Origin: Ruminococcaceae bacterium UBA7217
GTDB taxonomy: Bacteria > Bacillota > Clostridia > Oscillospirales > Acutalibacteraceae
Assembly: GCA_002490425.1 (NCBI GenBank)
Contig: DKTZ01000011.1
Location: 75,813 to 94,834 of the forward strand
DNA: 19,022 bases
Direction: 5' to 3'
Shown here piece after piece: positions 1 to 6,650 of the stretch. Position 1 is the stretch's first letter; each line of letters starts with the position of its first letter. Made by a program: the position numbers and the translations under genes. The notes below the pieces were generated by a model. It saw only the letters and a program-made list of their open reading frames with translations. It was not told the origin of the DNA and did not search any database.

Positions 1-38
1 TTGTCTTTAACAAAATCCCGTTTTTTTTACAAAAATTA

Positions 39-67
39 TAGATTTTTGAGGTCACATCTGTTATAAT
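39..67 (+). promoter_or_regulatory. Probable promoter of the hydrogenase operon (extended -10)
   Basis: A perfect TATAAT lies at 62-67 and is preceded by TG one base upstream (TGTTATAAT), an extended -10. The hexamer 17 bases further upstream, TAGATT at 39-44, is a poor -35, as is common with extended -10 promoters. Transcription would start near 74, leaving a leader of about 85 bases before hndA. No other gene lies upstream within the window. This is inferred from sequence alone. Confidence 0.55.
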
Positions 68-159
68 CTTTAAGAATATGCAGAGTTATATATTTGTATA
101 TAAAATTGCACATATTAAGGTTTGTTAAATGCTATTTTTATAAGGGAGGAAACCTACAA

Positions 160-654
160 ATGCTCAAAAAGATAAGTACAATTCCTTTTAAGGGAACAGC
201 GGAGCAGGAACAGCAGTTAAAGGCTGTTATTGAGGAAAACAAAGACGACAAAAGTATGCTTATGCACGTAATGCAGGAAGCACAGGCAATTTACGGCTAT
301 CTTCCGTATGAAGTACAGGTTATGATTGCAGAGGGAATGGATATTCCGATTGAAAAGATTTACGGCGTTTCAACCTTCTACGCTCAGTTTGCGCTTTCAC
401 CGAAGGGTAAATACAATATTTCGGTTTGCCTCGGTACGGCTTGCTACGTTAAGGGTGCGCAGTCAATACTTGACAAGGTCGAGGAAGAGCTTGGCATAGG
501 AGCGGGCGAGTGCACAAATGATGCGTCTTTCTCAATTGAAGAGTGCCGTTGTATCGGCGCTTGCGGACTTGCTCCCGTTATGACTGTTAACGACGACGTT
601 TACGGCAGACTTGTTCCCGAGGATATCCCCGGCATACTTGCAAAATATCAATAA
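160..654 (+). CDS. hndA: NAD(P)H-linked [FeFe] hydrogenase subunit, NuoE/HndA-like [2Fe-2S] protein
   Basis: This is the small thioredoxin-fold subunit of the multimeric electron-bifurcating hydrogenase. It carries one [2Fe-2S] cluster and passes electrons to or from the flavin subunit HndC in the cytoplasm. The 164-residue length fits the NuoE/HydC/HndA family. The four cluster cysteines are visible as C-x4-C in VCLGTACYVKGA and C-x3-C in CRCIGACGLAP; the N-terminal half is the usual helical bundle, with GYLP and STFYAQF motifs. The ATG at 160 is chosen because AGGGAGG at 143-149 sits at good spacing; the reading frame runs open upstream to about 94 but that part lacks a ribosome binding site and is not family-like. 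It is the first gene of the operon and is separated from its partners hndBCD by six regulatory-type genes. Family assignment is secure; the bifurcating role is inferred from the whole set. Confidence 0.93.
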   Translation: MLKKISTIPFKGTAEQEQQLKAVIEENKDDKSMLMHVMQEAQAIYGYLPYEVQVMIAEGMDIPIEKIYGVSTFYAQFALSPKGKYNISVCLGTACYVKGAQSILDKVEEELGIGAGECTNDASFSIEECRCIGACGLAPVMTVNDDVYGRLVPEDIPGILAKYQ

Positions 655-687
655 TTTTTACCTATTAAACGAAGGGGCTTTGCTGTT

Positions 688-1047
688 ATGAAAATCAGCA
701 CGATAAAAGATTTGCTCGGTGCAAAAATTGTCTGCGGTGAGGATATGCTTGATAATGACGTATTTTCCGCCTGCGGAAGCGATATGATGAGCGACGTTTT
801 GGCTTATGTTAAGGATCAGGCGGTTTTGCTTACGGGACTTGTAAATTCGCAGGTTATCAGAACGGCGGAAATGATGGATATGGTCTGCATAGTCTTTGTA
901 AGGTCTAAGCAGCCCACAGCGGAAATGATTGAGCTTGCCAGGGAAAACGGCATGGCGGTTATGACGACAGATATGCGCCTTTACGAGGCTTGCGGAAAGC
1001 TTTACGTAAACGGTCTTGTCGGGAACGGCAAGGTGCATCATGAGTGA
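688..1047 (+). CDS. DRTGG-domain protein (first of two)
   Basis: This 119-residue protein consists only of a DRTGG-type domain, the module also found in some phosphotransacetylases and CBS proteins and often next to clostridial [FeFe] hydrogenases. Recognisable family segments are LLTGLVNSQVIRTAEMMDM (about residues 47-65), the region IVFVRSKQPTAEMIELARENG, and the C-terminal LYEACGKLYVNGL. It has no catalytic motif, no cysteine cluster and no membrane segment. The biochemical role of stand-alone DRTGG proteins is not established; ligand sensing or protein-protein contact is a guess. AAGGGG at about 672-677 serves as ribosome binding site. Its last eight bases overlap the start of the next gene, so the two are likely translationally coupled. 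Confidence 0.85.
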   Translation: MKISTIKDLLGAKIVCGEDMLDNDVFSACGSDMMSDVLAYVKDQAVLLTGLVNSQVIRTAEMMDMVCIVFVRSKQPTAEMIELARENGMAVMTTDMRLYEACGKLYVNGLVGNGKVHHE

Positions 1048-1465
1048 ATCGTTGACTTTTCATTTCGATGTTGACGGCGAGGATTTTACCTCGGCAGGTC
1101 AGGCATCGGTTCAGGTAAAAAAGAATTTAAGACGTCTCGGGATTCCGCCCGAAATTATCAGACAGGTTTCAATTGCTATGTATGAAGGCGAAATCAATAT
1201 GGTAATTCACGCCGGCGGAGGAAAAGCGGACGTAATAGTAAGTGAGAATAAGATTGAAATTATTCTTGAAGACCACGGCCCGGGAATTCCTGATGTTGAG
1301 CTTGCCATGCAGGAGGGGTATTCAACCGCTCCGGACAGTGTACGTTCACTCGGTTTTGGCGCCGGAATGGGGCTTCCCAATATGAAACGGTATATGGATG
1401 AAATGACAATAGATTCGGTTGTAGGTAAAGGCACAACCGTCAAAATGGCGGTTTACCTTTCCTGA
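1040..1465 (+). CDS. RsbW-like anti-sigma-factor-type ATP-binding protein (HATPase_c)
   Basis: This 141-residue protein is a single GHKL/HATPase_c domain of the RsbW/SpoIIAB kind. The N-box is in the EGEINMVIHAGGG stretch (E..IN...H), the G1 box is EDHGPGIPD, and the G2-type glycine-rich loop is GFGAGMGLPNMKRY, followed by a GKGTTV strand. There is no histidine-phosphotransfer dimerisation domain, so it is not a classical sensor kinase. RsbW-type proteins bind and phosphorylate anti-anti-sigma proteins or sequester sigma factors, but no STAS-domain partner or sigma factor is adjacent here. The ATG at 1040 overlaps the end of the upstream DRTGG gene by eight bases. It lies directly before the HydS-like hydrogenase, which suggests that it serves redox or H2 signalling; this is inference from position. 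Confidence 0.88.
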   Translation: MSESLTFHFDVDGEDFTSAGQASVQVKKNLRRLGIPPEIIRQVSIAMYEGEINMVIHAGGGKADVIVSENKIEIILEDHGPGIPDVELAMQEGYSTAPDSVRSLGFGAGMGLPNMKRYMDEMTIDSVVGKGTTVKMAVYLS

Positions 1466-1491
1466 CTATTTTGCAAAAGGGGGTAATAAAG

Positions 1492-2757
1492 ATGTTCAAG
1501 CATTCAGTTGAGCTTGATGTAAGCAAATGCACGGGCTGCACAACCTGCATACGCCATTGCCCTACCGAAGCTATCAGAATAAGGGACGGCAGAGCCGTTA
1601 TAAATGACGACCGCTGTATTGACTGCGGCGAATGTATAAGAGTCTGCCCCAATAATGCAAAAAAAGCAATGTGCAGTAAATTTGAGCATTACACCCACTA
1701 CAAATGGAAAATTGCCCTTCCTGCACCTGCGCTTTTCGGTCAGTTTGAGGGACTTGACGATGTTGACGCCGTTTTGCAGGGACTTCTTGACATTGGCTTT
1801 GACGATGTTTTTGAGGTTGCCAAGGCGGCTGAGCTTGTTACCGAATACACAAGGCTTTACCTTAAAACCGAAGGTATTAAAAAGCCTGTTATCAGCTCGG
1901 CTTGTCCTGCTGTTGTAAGGCTTATTTCACTGAGATACCCGTATCTTCGTGACAATATAATGCCGATTTTACCGCCGATTGAAATTGCGGCTATGCTCGC
2001 AAGGAAAAAGGCAAAGGAGGAGCACCCTGAGTTTTCGGATGAAGACATAGGAATTTTCTTTATTTCCCCCTGTGCTGCAAAGGTCAGTTACATAAGAAAC
2101 GGCTTCGGCGACTACAAAAGTAAAATCGACGTTGTAATTTCTCTTAAAGATGTTTATTTTATGCTTATGGGCGTAATGAAGGGCGGCAAAACGCCTGAGG
2201 TTTCGTCAGAAACAGGGATGATTGGAATTGGCTGGGCATCCAGCGGAGGGGAATCGTCCGCAATACTTAATGATAAATACCTTGCCGCAGACGGCATTGA
2301 AAATATAAATAAGGTTCTTGATACCATAGAAAACGGCAATATTCAGCAGTTGGAATTTGTTGAGCTTAATGCTTGCCCCGGCGGCTGCGTGGGCGGTGTT
2401 ATGACAATAGAAAACCCGTTTGTTGCAAGAACACGCTTGCAGTCCGTAAGACGGTATTTACCTGTATCGCTCAACAGACTTCCAAGCGATATGCACTATA
2501 TACCTGATAGTGTTGTTTCTTCTTCTCTTCCGACTTACAGACCGATTTCACGGCTCAGTGAGAGCTTTAGTGAGTCAATGCGAATGATGGCGGAAATTCA
2601 GCGGATAAGAGAAACACTTCCCGGAATTGACTGCGGTGCATGCGGTTCGCCGAGTTGCCGTGCTTTTGCCGAGGATATTGTAAGAGGTACGGCAAGCATT
2701 GACCAATGTTGTGTTCTTAAAAATTCACTTAAATCCCAGACGGAGGAAACACCGTGA
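1492..2757 (+). CDS. HydS/HsfB-type putative sensory [FeFe] hydrogenase
   Basis: The 421-residue protein has two N-terminal ferredoxin-type [4Fe-4S] motifs (C13, C16, C19, C23 and C42, C45, C48, C52), an H-cluster domain (about 70-310), and a C-terminal four-cysteine [4Fe-4S] motif (C381, C384, C389, C406). All four expected H-cluster ligand cysteines are present: C138 in SSACPAV, C194 in SPCAAK, and C295 and C299 in ACPGGCVGG. The residue before C138, the proton-relay cysteine of catalytic hydrogenases, is alanine (A137), and the L1 and L2 motifs differ from catalytic TSCCPGW and MPCxxKK. This fits the putatively sensory groups C/D; the C-terminal cluster without a PAS domain favours group D. 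The ATG at 1492 follows AAGGGGG at 1477-1483; an in-frame TTG at 1471 has no ribosome binding site. It probably senses H2 or redox state rather than turning over H2 in bulk. Confidence 0.9.
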   Translation: MFKHSVELDVSKCTGCTTCIRHCPTEAIRIRDGRAVINDDRCIDCGECIRVCPNNAKKAMCSKFEHYTHYKWKIALPAPALFGQFEGLDDVDAVLQGLLDIGFDDVFEVAKAAELVTEYTRLYLKTEGIKKPVISSACPAVVRLISLRYPYLRDNIMPILPPIEIAAMLARKKAKEEHPEFSDEDIGIFFISPCAAKVSYIRNGFGDYKSKIDVVISLKDVYFMLMGVMKGGKTPEVSSETGMIGIGWASSGGESSAILNDKYLAADGIENINKVLDTIENGNIQQLEFVELNACPGGCVGGVMTIENPFVARTRLQSVRRYLPVSLNRLPSDMHYIPDSVVSSSLPTYRPISRLSESFSESMRMMAEIQRIRETLPGIDCGACGSPSCRAFAEDIVRGTASIDQCCVLKNSLKSQTEETP

Positions 2758-3080
2758 CAGTTAAAGAGCTTTCGGAAAAATGTAACTTTAAAACAGCGGC
2801 TATGCCGGACGGCGACCGTGAAATTGACGGGTGCTACATCGGCGACCTTTTAAGCTGGGTTATGGGCAGAGCGGAAGAGAATAATGTTTGGATAACAATA
2901 ATGTCTAATCAAAATATTATTGCAGTAGCTTCTCTTGCCGATGTCGCTTGCATAGTGCTTTCAGAGGGCGTAACCGTGGAGGACAGTATACTTAGGTTAG
3001 CCGAAGAAAAAGGCGTTAACATTTTACTGTCTGACAAAAGAACCTATGAAACGGCTGTTGCTGTTTACGAAACAATATGA
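2754..3080 (+). CDS. DRTGG-domain protein (second of two)
   Basis: A 108-residue single-domain protein, related in plan to the DRTGG protein at 688-1047 but divergent in sequence. It keeps the CYIGDLLSWVMGRA segment (about residues 27-40) typical of this small-protein family, followed by ITIMSNQNIIAVA and a C-terminal LSDKRTYETA. There are no metal-binding or catalytic motifs and no signal peptide. The start is GTG at 2754, overlapping the TGA of the hydrogenase gene (GTGA) and preceded by GGAGG at 2742-2746, so translation is coupled. Its 3' end overlaps the PHP gene by ATGA. Tight coupling to the sensor hydrogenase suggests that the products are made in fixed ratio and may act together. Function is unknown. 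Confidence 0.83.
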   Translation: MTVKELSEKCNFKTAAMPDGDREIDGCYIGDLLSWVMGRAEENNVWITIMSNQNIIAVASLADVACIVLSEGVTVEDSILRLAEEKGVNILLSDKRTYETAVAVYETI

Positions 3081-3811
3081 ATAAGTATTATTACGATTTG
3101 CATATTCATTCCTGTTTGTCCCCCTGCGGCGACGATGATATGACGCCAAACAACATAGCGGGAATGGGCGTGCTTAACGGACTTAATATAATGGCGCTGA
3201 CCGACCATAACACTGCAAAAAACTGCCCTGCTTTTTTTAAAGCGGCAAAGCGCAACGGTATAATCCCCATTGCGGGAATGGAACTTACAACGGCTGAGGA
3301 CATTCACGTTGTTTGTCTTTTTAAAGACCTTGACACGGCTTTGGATTTTGACAGTATGGTTGACAGTCACAGGGTTAAATACCCAAACAGAACGGATATT
3401 TTCGGAAATCAGCTTATTCTTGGTGAAAACGATGAGGTTATCGGCACAGAAGAGTTTTTTCTTCCCAATGCAACCGATATTTCGGTTGAAAGCGTGCCGA
3501 AACTGATAAAAGATTTCGGCGGATTTTGCTATCCTGCTCACATTGACAGGGAGGCAAACGGCATAATTTCAATTCTCGGCGATTTTCCCGTGAACAGCGG
3601 CTTTACTGCGGAGGAGTTTCACGACAGCGAGAATATTGAGAAATTTAACAAGAAATATCCCGAAACACGTAATAAACAGGTAATTGTGTCGTCAGACGCA
3701 CATTATCTGTGGAATATAAAAGATAAGAAAGAATATTTTCTTATTGACGATGAACCGTACAGCAGTGATTTGGTACGCAAAAGACTTTTTGAGCTGTTGG
3801 AGGCAATTTAG
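3077..3811 (+). CDS. PHP-domain metal-dependent phosphoesterase
   Basis: This 244-residue protein is a polymerase-and-histidinol-phosphatase (PHP) domain throughout. The metal-binding motifs are visible in order: DLHIHS (H9, H11), TDHN (about 42-45), GMELTT (about 64-69) followed by DIHVVCLF, PAHID (about 153-157), and SSDAHY near residue 208. Stand-alone PHP proteins of this length include nucleotide and nucleic-acid phosphoesterases such as TrpH-type enzymes; the substrate cannot be read from sequence. The ATG at 3077 overlaps the stop of the preceding gene (ATGA), and the next gene begins one base after this stop. Its place between the sensor hydrogenase and a second ATPase suggests a signalling or phosphate-removal task in the same module, which is inference only. 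Confidence 0.87.
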   Translation: MNKYYYDLHIHSCLSPCGDDDMTPNNIAGMGVLNGLNIMALTDHNTAKNCPAFFKAAKRNGIIPIAGMELTTAEDIHVVCLFKDLDTALDFDSMVDSHRVKYPNRTDIFGNQLILGENDEVIGTEEFFLPNATDISVESVPKLIKDFGGFCYPAHIDREANGIISILGDFPVNSGFTAEEFHDSENIEKFNKKYPETRNKQVIVSSDAHYLWNIKDKKEYFLIDDEPYSSDLVRKRLFELLEAI

Positions 3812-4363
3812 ATGAAAGAACTGTCACTTAATATTCTTGATATAGCAATGAATTCCGTTAAGGCAAAAGCGGACACGGTTTGGGTTACTCTTACCGAAAC
3901 GGCGGACACATTTAAAATGCAAATTGCGGATAACGGATGTGGTATGAAAGAGGATTTTCTTAAAACAGTGACCGATCCGTTTTCGACCACAAGAACGACA
4001 CGAAAGGTCGGAATGGGAATCCCGTTTTTACTGCTTGCGGCGGAGCAAACAGGAGGGAGCTTTGAAATTACTTCAAAGCACGAAAGCGAATATCCCGATT
4101 CACACGGCACTGTGACAACGGCGGTTTTCAATAAAAACAGTATAGATTTTACACCTCTCGGTGACATTGTTTCAACGGTGACAACGCTGATACAGGGCAG
4201 TCCCGACATTCGCTGGATTTTTAAGCATACACTGCCCGAAGGTGAAGTTTCACTTGATACAGATGAGCTTAAAGAGGTGCTCGGCGACGTTCCGCTTGAC
4301 AATGCCGAGGTAATTCTCTGGATAAAAGGCTATCTTGAGGAGGCTTATTCGGAAATAGAGTAA
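3812..4363 (+). CDS. Histidine-kinase-like ATPase (HATPase_c) protein
   Basis: A 183-residue protein whose first 115 residues are a GHKL ATP-binding domain: N-box in ILDIAMNSVKA, G1 box DNGCGMKED, a phosphate-loop-like DPFSTTRTTRKVGMGIPFL stretch (the ATP lid and G2 box), and a later HGTVTTAVF strand. The remaining 60 or so residues (starting SIDFTPLGDIVSTV) match no domain that I know and may be a partner-binding tail. There is no receiver, dimerisation or membrane segment, so it is not a full sensor kinase. It belongs to a different subgroup from the RsbW-like protein at 1040-1465, being closer to MutL/HisKA-type ATPases. It directly abuts the PHP gene and is the last gene of the regulatory block. 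The exact role is unknown. Confidence 0.84.
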   Translation: MKELSLNILDIAMNSVKAKADTVWVTLTETADTFKMQIADNGCGMKEDFLKTVTDPFSTTRTTRKVGMGIPFLLLAAEQTGGSFEITSKHESEYPDSHGTVTTAVFNKNSIDFTPLGDIVSTVTTLIQGSPDIRWIFKHTLPEGEVSLDTDELKEVLGDVPLDNAEVILWIKGYLEEAYSEIE

Positions 4364-4365
4364 GC

Positions 4366-4394
4366 TTGCTTTTTAGATTATAAAAAAGTATATA
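4366..4394 (+). promoter_or_regulatory. Possible internal promoter ahead of hndB
   Basis: TTGCTT at 4366-4371 and TATATT at 4389-4394 are separated by exactly 17 bases, in the 54-base gap before hndB. The -10 matches five of six consensus bases; the -35 matches three. It would allow the three core hydrogenase genes to be made in excess over the upstream regulatory genes. The region is AT-rich, so a chance match is quite possible. Confidence 0.4.
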
Positions 4395-4417
4395 TTATAT
4401 GAAAGGATAAGATAAAT

Positions 4418-4783
4418 ATGAAATCGTTGGCTGAACTTGCGGCAATTAAAGAAAAGATGCAGAACAAGGTTGTTATGCGTGAAGGCAGCGGAGATATCAG
4501 AGTTGTTGTCGGAATGGCAACCTGCGGTATCGCAGCAGGTGCAAGACCTGTTCTCAATACCTTCGTTGAGGAAGTTAACAATCAGGGTCTCTCGGGTAAT
4601 GTAACAGTTACACAGACAGGGTGCATCGGCATTTGCCAGTATGAGCCTGTTGTTGAAATCTTTGAAGCAGGCAAGGAAAAGGTAACCTATGTTAAAATGA
4701 CTTCGGAAAAAGCAAAAGAAGTTATTGAAAAGCACCTTAAGGGCGGCAATGTTGTTGAAGAATACACAATGACAAACGCTTGA
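4418..4783 (+). CDS. hndB: Thioredoxin-like [2Fe-2S] ferredoxin-domain subunit, HndB/HydD-like
   Basis: The 121-residue protein matches the HndB-type small subunit found in NADP-reducing and bifurcating hydrogenase operons. Recognisable segments are VVVGMATCGIAAGARPVL (about residues 28-45), TQTGCIGICQYEPVVEI (about 65-81) and a C-terminal IIEKHL-like helix. Only three of the four cysteines of a canonical thioredoxin-fold [2Fe-2S] site are visible: one in MATCG and a C-x3-C pair in GCIGIC. The first ligand position is valine, which I believe is usual in this subfamily, so a bound cluster is uncertain. AAAGGA just upstream is the ribosome binding site. It sits directly before hndC and is probably cotranscribed with hndC and hndD. 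Its exact job in the complex is unclear; some homologous complexes do without it. Confidence 0.88.
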   Translation: MKSLAELAAIKEKMQNKVVMREGSGDIRVVVGMATCGIAAGARPVLNTFVEEVNNQGLSGNVTVTQTGCIGICQYEPVVEIFEAGKEKVTYVKMTSEKAKEVIEKHLKGGNVVEEYTMTNA

Positions 4784-4816
4784 TTTTCTAATGTATAAAA
4801 ATTGGAGGTAAAAAAT

Positions 4817-6637
4817 ATGATTCGTTCACAGGTTTTGATATGCGGCGGTACTGGCTGCACATCATCGGGCAGTGCGACTCTTATTGAGGAATTTGAGAAC
4901 CGAATTGAGGAAAACGGTCTTACTGATGAAGTAAAAATCGTAAGAACCGGCTGTTTCGGTCTTTGCGCACTCGGTCCTGTTGTTATCGTTTATCCCGACG
5001 GTACATTTTACAGCAGAGTTCAGAAAGAGGATGTAGCTGAAATTGTTTCCGAGCATCTTCTTAAGGGCCGTATTGTTGAAAGGCTTGTTTATTCAGATGT
5101 TGATGAAGCTGTTAAAGAGGAGGCGGCACACGTTTCCTTAAGCGACACAACCTTCTACAAATCACAAAAAAGAGTGGCTCTTCGTAACTGCGGTGTTATT
5201 AACCCCGAAAGCATTGAAGAGTACATAGCAATGGACGGTTATGCCGCTCTCGGTAAGGCTCTTACGGAAATGACTCCCGAAGATGTTATTAAATGCGTTA
5301 CGGATTCAGGTCTTCGCGGACGCGGCGGCGGCGGATTCCCGACAGGTAAAAAGTGGAGCTTTACAGCCGCTAACAAGGCTGACCAAAAGTATGTTGTATG
5401 TAATGCCGACGAGGGCGACCCCGGTGCATTTATGGACCGTTCTGTTCTTGAAGGCGACCCGCACTGCATTGTTGAGGCAATGGCAATCTGCGGTTATGCG
5501 ACAGGCGCAACAGAAGGCTACATTTACGTTCGTGCCGAGTACCCGATAGCAGTTGCACGTTTGAAGATTGCTATAGAACAGGCAAGAGAATACGGACTTT
5601 TAGGTAAGAATATTTTTGATTCCGGATTTGACTTTGACCTTCACGTAAGACTTGGTGCCGGCGCATTCGTTTGCGGTGAGGAAACTGCTCTTATGACTTC
5701 AATCGAGGGCAACCGCGGCGAGCCGAGACCCAGACCTCCTTATCCGGCAGTAAAAGGTCTTTTCGGTAAGCCCACAACAGAAAACAACGTAGAAACCTTT
5801 GCAAATATTCCGCAGATTATTCTTAAAGGCGCTGATTGGTTCGCTTCAATGGGTACTGAGAAATCAAAGGGCACAAAGGTATTTGCCCTCGGCGGTAAAA
5901 TCAATAATACAGGTCTTGTTGAGGTTCCCATGGGAACAACTCTTCGTGAGGTTATTGAGAAAATCGGCGGCGGTATCCCTCATGGCAAAAAGTTCAAGGC
6001 GGCTCAGACGGGCGGTCCTTCCGGCGGATGTATTCCTGCTTCCCTTATGGACACACCCATTGACTACGACAACCTTACGGCTATCGGCTGTATGATGGGT
6101 TCGGGCGGACTTATTGTTATGGACGAAGACAACTGTATGGTTGATATTGCAAAATTCTTCCTTAATTTCACTGTTGACGAGTCCTGCGGTAAATGTACTC
6201 CGTGCCGTGTAGGTACAAAAAGACTTCTTGAGCTTCTTGACAAGATTACATCAGGCAAGGGAACTCTTGAAGATATTGACAAGCTTGAAGACCTTTGCTA
6301 TTACATCAAGAACAATTCGCTTTGCGGTCTCGGCCAGACAGCTCCCAACCCCGTTCTTGCAACACTTAAATTCTTCAGAGAAGAGTATATTGCACACGTT
6401 GTTGACAAGAAATGTCCTGCGGGAGTTTGTAAAGACCTTCTCACATATAAGATTGTTAAAGATACTTGCTTCGGCTGCGGAATGTGCGCTAAACAGTGTC
6501 CTGCGGACGCAATTAAGGTTACGGACTACGTAGCACCCGGCAAGAAAAAGCCTGCTTACGAAATTGACCCCGACAAGTGCATTAAGTGCGGCGCTTGTAT
6601 GTCAACATGTAAGTTTAAGGCAATTGTAAAAGAGTAA
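4817..6637 (+). CDS. hndC: NuoF-like flavin/FeS subunit of bifurcating [FeFe] hydrogenase
   Basis: This 606-residue subunit binds NAD(H) and FMN and is the diaphorase and bifurcation centre of the complex. Domains in order: an N-terminal thioredoxin-like [2Fe-2S] domain (about 1-95, with CGGTGCTSSG and GCFGLCALGP); the NuoF core (about 110-470) with the GRGGGGFPTGKKW FMN/NADH loop and GAGAFVCGEETAL; an SLBB region; the four-cysteine NADH-4Fe-4S motif (SCGKCTPCRVG and SLCGLGQ); and two C-terminal ferredoxin motifs (CFGCGMCAKQC and CIKCGACMSTC). The extra terminal Fe-S domains, absent from complex I NuoF, are typical of HydB/HndC. The ATG at 4817 follows GGAGGT at 4804-4809. It lies between hndB and hndD, 13 bases before the latter. 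Assignment is secure; a preference for NADH over NADPH cannot be read from sequence. Confidence 0.96.
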   Translation: MIRSQVLICGGTGCTSSGSATLIEEFENRIEENGLTDEVKIVRTGCFGLCALGPVVIVYPDGTFYSRVQKEDVAEIVSEHLLKGRIVERLVYSDVDEAVKEEAAHVSLSDTTFYKSQKRVALRNCGVINPESIEEYIAMDGYAALGKALTEMTPEDVIKCVTDSGLRGRGGGGFPTGKKWSFTAANKADQKYVVCNADEGDPGAFMDRSVLEGDPHCIVEAMAICGYATGATEGYIYVRAEYPIAVARLKIAIEQAREYGLLGKNIFDSGFDFDLHVRLGAGAFVCGEETALMTSIEGNRGEPRPRPPYPAVKGLFGKPTTENNVETFANIPQIILKGADWFASMGTEKSKGTKVFALGGKINNTGLVEVPMGTTLREVIEKIGGGIPHGKKFKAAQTGGPSGGCIPASLMDTPIDYDNLTAIGCMMGSGGLIVMDEDNCMVDIAKFFLNFTVDESCGKCTPCRVGTKRLLELLDKITSGKGTLEDIDKLEDLCYYIKNNSLCGLGQTAPNPVLATLKFFREEYIAHVVDKKCPAGVCKDLLTYKIVKDTCFGCGMCAKQCPADAIKVTDYVAPGKKKPAYEIDPDKCIKCGACMSTCKFKAIVKE

Positions 6638-6650
6638 GGAGTGTGCCATT

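Noticed and set aside
120..142. Possible Rex (redox repressor) site upstream of hndA (TTGTTAAAT half).
   Set aside because: Only one half matches TTGTTAA; the other arm does not pair well. The TTTAACAA at 6-13 is likewise a lone half-site at the window edge.
94..159. Upstream extension of hndA (start near 94).
   Set aside because: No ribosome binding site there, the added residues are unlike the family, and AGGGAGG fits the ATG at 160.
658..1041. 127-codon antisense ORF over the first DRTGG gene.
   Set aside because: The plus-strand frame matches a known domain and has operon spacing; the antisense product has no recognisable features.
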